Positions 24,690 through 64,000 of a stretch of 64,000 bases of DNA are shown here, piece by piece. Below the pieces are notes generated by a model. The model was not told the DNA's origin, ran no database searches, and was given only the letters and a program-made list of their open reading frames with translations. How positions within the stretch are numbered: the first letter of the stretch is position 1; every line of letters starts with the position of its first letter. A program made the translations under genes and the position numbers. Source of the DNA: Euglena gracilis (Eukaryota > Euglenida > Euglenophyceae > Euglenales); NCBI GenBank assembly GCA_039621445.1, contig CP154956.1:11655443-11719442 (forward strand), in the 5' to 3' direction.

Positions 24690-24788
24690 TTTTCTTTTTT
24701 CTGTTTTTTTTTTTTCTTTCTTTTTTTTTTTTTTTCTTTTTTTTTTTTTTCTTTTTCTTCCTCTTTTTTTTTTTTTTTTTTTTTTTCC
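24690..24788 (+). promoter_or_regulatory. Long T tract, possible trans-splicing polypyrimidine tract
   Basis: About 100 bases of T with a few C and G end shortly before repeat-gene exon 1. Euglenid mRNAs receive a spliced leader at an AG after a pyrimidine tract; AG sites at 24808-24810 and 24861-24862 follow. The regulatory role is inference. Confidence 0.4.
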
Positions 24789-24862
24789 CTCTGTCCCTCG
24801 TCTCTGCAGCGCATTTCTGGTGATTTGTGCCAACCCACTCTTTTCTTGAGCTTTGCAAGTAG

Positions 24863-62722
<37,860 letters not shown>

Positions 62723-64000
62723 GGGGGGGGAAGGGGTCCGGCCGAGGGGGGGATACTTTTCGGGGCCAAAGGCGCCGAAAATTTTTGAAAAGGTGCTATT
62801 TTTAGCATTTTTCGCAATTTTTGGCCAATTTTCGTCCCCCCCCCCAGGGGTGGGTGGCCTTCCCCCCCCCCCCGGTCTTTAAAAAAATACCCTGCTGGCG
62901 GGGGCGCGGGGGGGAGGGGCTTGTCCGGGTTATCTGATTCGCAGAACTGGTGCAATTTGGAGCTGCAACAGTCTGTTGTGCATGCGACCTTCGACGTGAA
63001 AAGTTGCATCTGCAAATGTTCATGCCCATCGGTTGCATTCCCCACGTGAATGTCATGCCTAGTGCTGCCAACCAGCCTCTTTCAGCATCCCATTCTAGGG
63101 GGGGGGGGGTGCTTCCACACAGGTGGAGGGGATCGGCGAGGACCATTTTTGAGGGTCATTTTGTTTTTTAACACGGGGTTAAATCGGGGTCAAATTGGGG
63201 TTCCATCAACTCAGCCCAACCCCCAGCCCCAGGGATGGACAGGAACCCCTTCAGTTTTGGGTGGGGGGTCCTGACACCCCCCCCCCCGGGGGTAAGGTGG
63301 TAGGGGGGGGGGGTGGACCATCCCCCCCCCAGATGTTGAAAGAAGGTGTCCACCACCCCCTCCTCGACAAGTTCCAAAAACAGTCGAATTTTTTCTTCTG
63401 GCGCGCAGCGCAGCGCCGTGAAATGAGCAAAACGCGCCCTTTTCCGTCATTTTTGAGCATGTTGTCCATTTTTTTGATGTTTTGGTGTTCTCGAAACAAA
63501 ACATGTTTAAAAAATTTAAAAATGATATTTTTGGAGTTATTTCCAAAGGAAAATCAGGGATTTTTGACCAGTTTTGGGTACCTGGCCCTTTTCTTTTCCA
63601 CAATGGGCCCGGAAAATTTTCGGTCAGAAAAAATTTTCCGGGCCCATGTCAGTTTCGACTTGGAATGGGGGGTCCGACCCCCCCCCCCCCTCAAGGCTTC
63701 CCATCCATCCCTGCCCCCATGGGGGGTCCAGCCAGGCACACCCACCCACCCCCCAGTGACCATTAAACTTAACAAAAATCTGAGCCCACTGACGAAGAAA
63801 CTTCTGCAGAAAGTCTGACTCCATGGGTGTCCACTGACTTCGGCCAGAAAGCCAGTAGGGAAACAGCTGTGGCCAGGGGGGGGGTGGGTGTCTGGTGGGT
63901 CGGGGGCTGACCCCCAGGGACCTCAAAGAACCTTAGAACGCTCTCGTGGCCCTTTTGGAACAATTTTCCCAACAGCGTCCCAAGCCTCTCCGGAAGCGGT
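62723..64000. other. End of window: repeats, no exon recognised
   Basis: It holds C/G tracts, the inverted-repeat arm at 63170-63602, and in the last 25 bases CCCAACAG followed by a G+C-rich stretch that could begin another exon. That is too short to judge. Confidence 0.5.
63170..63602 (-). repeat. Right arm of a large inverted duplication
   Basis: Reverse-complement partner of 60346-60766. Shared stretches include CCAGTTTTGGGTACCTGG and GGCGCGCAGCGCAGCGCCG. Confidence 0.88.

Larger units (their letters stand above)
20630..24862. other. Interval without a recognised gene
   Basis: It contains a short palindrome at 21240-21265 (CCCACCCTCAGGTGGG), four 20-bp tandem units, two similar CCACTGCCAGCAGC-type stretches at 22827 and 22908, and a G/T-rich stretch at 23640. 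No exon of either gene could be supported. Confidence 0.6.

Overview
This is a eukaryotic nuclear window, most likely from a euglenid (Euglena-like) alga. The evidence is direct. A diacylglycerol kinase gene on the + strand reads correctly only when introns are removed that lack GT-AG ends and instead carry CAG (or another triplet) at intron positions +4 to +6, paired with a complementary CTG at -8 to -6, often within a longer stem. That is the signature of euglenid nonconventional introns. Ordinary GT-AG introns occur in the same genes. Exons are short, G+C rich and scattered; the introns hold homopolymers, microsatellites and small transposons. No tRNA, rRNA, CRISPR array or bacterial-type operon was seen.

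Layout. 1-7.55 kb: no gene recognised, mostly G-tract-bounded repeats, one hAT-like MITE and a degenerate AATTAGG-type tandem. 7.56-20.63 kb: thirteen exons of a diacylglycerol kinase (C1-type zinc finger, catalytic domain with its GGDGT motif split by an intron, accessory domain). 20.6-24.86 kb: no gene recognised; it ends in a long T tract just before the next gene. 24.86 kb to at least 62.72 kb: a second + strand gene, or series of genes, of at least 27 exons encoding about thirteen tandem copies of a roughly 70-residue helical/winged-helix-like unit. The unit pattern is ALxAI..L...(L).xxLxWDxxFxxLGxLxxFLxxHPDWFxVxxxxVxLxP. It resembles the small winged-helix modules of egalitarian/LOTUS-type proteins; no catalytic domain was found. 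The gene appears to run out of the window on the right.

The introns hold a MITE family with CAGGG termini and 8-bp target duplications (hAT type), a mariner-type MITE, several families bounded by long C/G tracts, a 3.2-kb cluster of GAAGCGG...CCGCTTC palindromes, two large inverted or direct duplications, and CA/TG arrays that repeatedly sit just downstream of 5' splice sites.

Exon boundaries were placed by eye from reading phase, domain homology and intron-end pairing. Several are uncertain by one base. Most long ORFs in this window are artefacts of CA/TG repeats.
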